Below are positions 17,780 through 20,000 of a stretch of DNA of 20,000 nt, piece after piece. Position numbers and translations under genes: made by a program. The notes under the pieces are model-generated. The model searched no databases, was not told the origin of the DNA, and worked only from the letters and a program-made list of their open reading frames with translations. This DNA comes from Chrysomallon squamiferum. Its lineage: Eukaryota; Mollusca; Gastropoda; Neomphalida; Peltospiridae. The stretch lies in contig CM022668.1 in the NCBI GenBank assembly GCA_012295275.1, forward strand, positions 2,086,070 to 2,106,069, given 5' to 3'. Numbering within the stretch: position 1 is the first letter of the stretch; each line of letters begins with the position of its first letter.

Positions 17780-17815
17780 TAATAATAATAATGAATATGA
17801 ATATGAATATGAATA

Positions 17816-17913
<98 letters not shown>

Positions 17914-18072
17914 AACATTGTGGTAATAATTGACATAGAAGTAGTTGTAGTAGCAGCAGCAGTAGTAACAGTAGCAGAAAAAACAGTAGTTGTAGTAGTA
18001 ATGTAATACTAATACTAATAATACTATTACCACTACTTCTTCTACTAATAATAACAATAATAATAAAACAAT
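17780..18072. repeat. Compound triplet array: AAT, GAATAT, GTA, GCA and decayed forms
   Basis: Five AAT units, then four GAATAT hexamers (about 17790-17814), then (GTA)n of about 22 units to 17883, (GCA) of six units to about 17901, then degenerate GTA/GCA/GTT and ACTAAT words to about 18072. Successive blocks differ by one base, suggesting stepwise spread of point variants by slippage. All long frames on both strands here (poly-Val/Ala, poly-Tyr/Cys, poly-Thr) are artefacts. Confidence 0.95.
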
Positions 18073-18102
18073 TATATACAATTAATAAATAATTACAACA
18101 AC

Positions 18103-18232
18103 ATTTATTTATTTATTTTATTTTATTTTATTTTTATTTATTTTATTTATTTATTTATTTATTGTTTATTTTGTTAGGTTGTTATTGTTTGTTTGTTTAT
18201 TTATTTTTTTTTTTTTTTTTTTTTTTTTATTT
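18103..18232. repeat. (TTTA)n and poly-T tract
   Basis: ATTT/ATTTT units (18103-18165) pass through GTTT blocks into poly-T of about 24 bp (18205-18228) and further T-rich sequence to about 18252. Confidence 0.95.
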
Positions 18233-18479
18233 TTTTATTATTATTTTTTTTTATCAAGTTCAGTTATTTTTAGGTTTGAGTTTGCAGTTATTTTATACCA
18301 GTGTTTATGAAGCAAATGAGACAGTTAACAGATAACAAACATCAGTTTAACAACAAAAAAGAAGCTGTTGTTTTAACGTGATTAACAAAATATTACAAGA
18401 GTTTCTGCCTGGATGTTGTAAAAGTTTAAGAAGTAAGGAATAACTGAAAACTAAGAGATAACTGAACATCTCTTTCATG

Positions 18480-18870
18480 TGGTCCGAACAAAAGTTGAAC
18501 TCATCTAATCACGGAGGAATTTACAACAGAACATGTGCAAACATTCAATATTCTAATATGACGATAGTTTGATCCCGAAACACAACTTCCGGTATTTTTG
18601 TCGTCGCGTCAAAAGTCTTGTACACGTTGACATAATCAGACTGAGAAACTGCAAGTCAACAAAAGTCATTAATAAAAGAAGAACTTTTCCAAAACAAGTA
18701 AATGTTTTGGCCTCTAACACAAATATCTCTCTGCCAGCGGTTAATCTGCTTAATCCAGGCTTCCAAATATTCTCTGTTGGCATGGAACAAATCTGGGTGT
18801 GTCGGAGAAGTTGTTTTGATAAGGCAGCTGAGTTGACATCAAAGAATCAAACACGAGTGCACTGACTGCG
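18480..18870. promoter_or_regulatory. Second CpG-richer, higher-complexity island with an ETS site
   Basis: This segment is non-repetitive and has CpGs at GTCGTCGCGTC (18599-18609), CCGGT, GCGG, GTCGG and CACGAG. AACTTCCGGT (18584-18593) matches the ETS-family core typical of promoters of broadly expressed genes. Open frames of 98 (+) and 76 (-) codons overlap: the + one opens with TTG, not ATG, and neither resembles a known protein. It may be a promoter or 5' UTR exon; transcription direction is unknown. Confidence 0.35.
18584..18593 (-). promoter_or_regulatory. ETS-type site AACTTCCGGT
   Basis: The reverse complement ACCGGAAGTT is a full-strength ETS/GABP/ELK consensus. It sits in the CpG-richer island, where such sites are functionally common. 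Confidence 0.4.
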
Positions 18871-19090
18871 AAATTTAACTCTTGTCTTTACCTTCTCTTT
18901 CCTCTTTGTTTTCACTGTGCATTAACTTCACTTTTCTTTCCAGTTTCTTTCTCTGAATATCGATCTGTCTCATTTTTTCTCTATCTCTAATTATCTATAT
19001 ATCTATCTATGTCTGTCTGCTGTCTCTCTACATGTCTGTCTTTGTCTTTCCATCTATCTATATCTATCTTTATCTAATCTATCTATCAAT
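18871..19090. repeat. Pyrimidine-rich TCTG/TCTA cryptic repeats
   Basis: TTCTTTCTCT, TCTGTCTG and ATCTATC words without a stable unit, leading into the pure (ATCT)n at 19096. Confidence 0.8.
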
Positions 19091-19095
19091 CAATG

Positions 19096-19153
<58 letters not shown>
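19096..19153. repeat. Compound (ATCT)n-(AT)n microsatellite
   Basis: Seven ATCT units (19096-19123) are followed directly by about 15 AT units to 19153. This resembles the (CT)n-(AT)n tract at 6589-6694, in that a CT-containing repeat borders (AT)n. Confidence 0.97.
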
Positions 19154-19156
<3 letters not shown>

Positions 19157-19484
19157 ACACTTACATACACATACACATGCATATACACACAAACACACAA
19201 ACATATATACACACGTGTGTCTATCTTTTCCATTCTCTCTCTCACTTTTCTCTCAAAATAAAAGAAAACAATTGTAATCTGTTTCAATTACTTACATACA
19301 TACATACATACAAACACACATACACATACACATACACTTACACATACACATATACATGCATAGATACACATAGATACATTACATACATAGATACACACAC
19401 ACATGCATACACACACATACATACATACATACACACACACATACACATATACATAAAAACATAAAAAAAAAAAAAAAAAAAAAA
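19154..19484. repeat. ACAT/CA cryptic tract ending in poly-A
   Basis: ACATAC, CACACA and ATACAT words at 19154-19210 and 19291-19455, separated by TCTCTCTCAC-type sequence, ending in a 22-bp poly-A (19463-19484). Frames rich in Tyr/His/Thr or Cys/Val here are artefacts. Confidence 0.9.
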
Positions 19485-19689
19485 TAAAAATGGAAAAAAG
19501 AACAGTCAGAAAAAAAATAAAAACCAACATACTTTTTCACTTGTGTTATTTTTATCAGTGATTCTAGTTCTGACAAATAAAAGTGTATTGTTGACAGCAC
19601 ATCGATTAAATCTCTCAAAAGCTCAAATGAACAACGAAGCCAAACATTTTTTTGTTTGACGAAATAAAATACACTGATATGAGACACGC

Positions 19690-20000
19690 CTATCGGTCAG
19701 ATTAAAGTAGATAACAAAACGTGTGAGTTGGTAACAACGCCTAACATGGGGAAATGTCCCGGGGCACAGTTTTGCAGGTGTACTAAATATTCAACATGTC
19801 AGAATATTAAGTCTTTTTGCTTGTAACCGTATGCAGCCATTTTGAATGACTGGGTGGGTTTTTTTTTGGGGGGTATACAACGAGAGTTAATTGCTTCTAC
19901 TCTGTGACGTCAGAAATCGTTTTGTTAACGGAAGGAATTGTATTGCGGACATAATAGTGAGTGAAAATGAGAAGGGGAGAGACGTAGAAATTTAGTTAAA
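19690..20000. promoter_or_regulatory. Third CpG-richer island with YY1-like and CRE sites
   Basis: CpG returns (CACGCC, ATCGG, AACGTG, AACGCC, CCCGGGG, GACGTC, AACGG, TGCGG, GACGT) in non-repetitive sequence that continues to the window edge. It contains GCAGCCATTTTGA (19833-19845; reverse complement TCAAAATGGCTGC, YY1-like), TGACGTCA (19905-19912) and ACGGAAGG (about 19929-19936, ETS-like). No convincing ORF starts here; ATG at 19968 gives only six codons. It may be a promoter of a gene outside the window. Confidence 0.4.

Larger units (their letters stand above)
16860..17780. promoter_or_regulatory. CpG-rich, unmethylated-promoter-like island
   Basis: CpG dinucleotides jump from almost none in the preceding two kilobases to more than 30 in about 900 bp, while base composition stays AT-rich. 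Within it lie a CCAAT box (16963-16967), TCACGTGA (16970-16977), TATAAG (17077-17082) and a CRE (17586-17593). A local absence of CpG depletion usually marks DNA kept unmethylated in the germ line, typically promoters or first exons. The direction of transcription is not established; the TATA-like element and the small ORF suggest + strand. Confidence 0.5.

Noticed and set aside
17578-18006. 142-codon frame with poly-Asn and poly-Val beginning M-S-D-D-V-T-H
   Set aside because: Most residues come from AAT, GTA and GCA triplet repeats. The non-repeat part (about 30 residues) was not recognised, and the opposite strand is equally open.
18569-18865. 98-codon + frame in the second CpG-richer island
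   Set aside because: Its first codon is TTG. No nearby in-frame ATG exists at its 5' end and the - strand frame overlaps it with equal length quality. It is kept only as part of the regulatory island.

Overview
The window looks like non-coding (intergenic or intronic) DNA from an animal nuclear genome. It is AT-rich and strongly CpG-poor over most of its length, and it is full of microsatellites ((CA)n, (GA)n, (ATT)n, (AT)n, (GTA)n, mixed ACAT/TCTG tracts) and minisatellites. No bacterial-type gene organisation and no recognisable conserved protein, rRNA, tRNA or transposon enzyme is visible. The repeat spectrum, with long TG/CA and ACAT-type tracts between sparse genes, resembles coleoid cephalopod (octopus/squid) genomes. 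That is a guess at about even odds, because no gene was recognised that could anchor the taxonomy.

Layout: 1-14.4 kb is a repeat province. It holds a 30/27-bp satellite (44-372), a run of consensus 5' splice-site words (765-839), CA tracts, a 20/18-bp minisatellite (1381-1633), a degenerate ~20-bp array (about 1718-2400), a 380-bp polypurine strand running into a long (TG)n (3600-4120), (GA)n (4906-5084), (ATT)n (5492-5580), (CT)n-(AT)n (6589-6694), a GAT-rich tract (about 6893-7145), a 15-bp minisatellite of about 45 units (7886-8560), an 18-bp four-copy array (9026-9097), a 12-bp-based array (about 9195-9610) and a degenerate array with a TGAYATCA core (about 13449-13740). The word CAGGT/ACCTG is unusually common across this province and almost disappears to the right of about 14.45 kb.

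14.4-16.86 kb is plain AT-rich sequence with few repeats. At about 16.86 kb CpG density rises sharply and stays high to about 17.78 kb. This stretch contains a CCAAT box, a TCACGTGA E-box, a TATAAG element, a perfect CRE (TGACGTCA) and a 41-codon ATG ORF in good start context, and it is the best promoter candidate. Two smaller CpG-richer islands follow: 18.48-18.87 kb with an ETS site, and 19.69-20.0 kb with YY1-like and CRE sites. They are separated by trinucleotide, TTTA and ATCT/ACAT repeats. The right edge may be the upstream region of a gene lying outside the window.

Possible exons are weak: acceptor-plus-open-frame segments at 12834-12911, 14110-14150 joined to 14312-14393, and 16284-16363 on the + strand, and a possible 15/19-nt microexon at about 12190-12208 on the - strand. 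None was recognised as part of a known protein. The long open frames in the tandem repeats are artefacts of repeat units whose length is a multiple of three, or of stop-free simple repeats.
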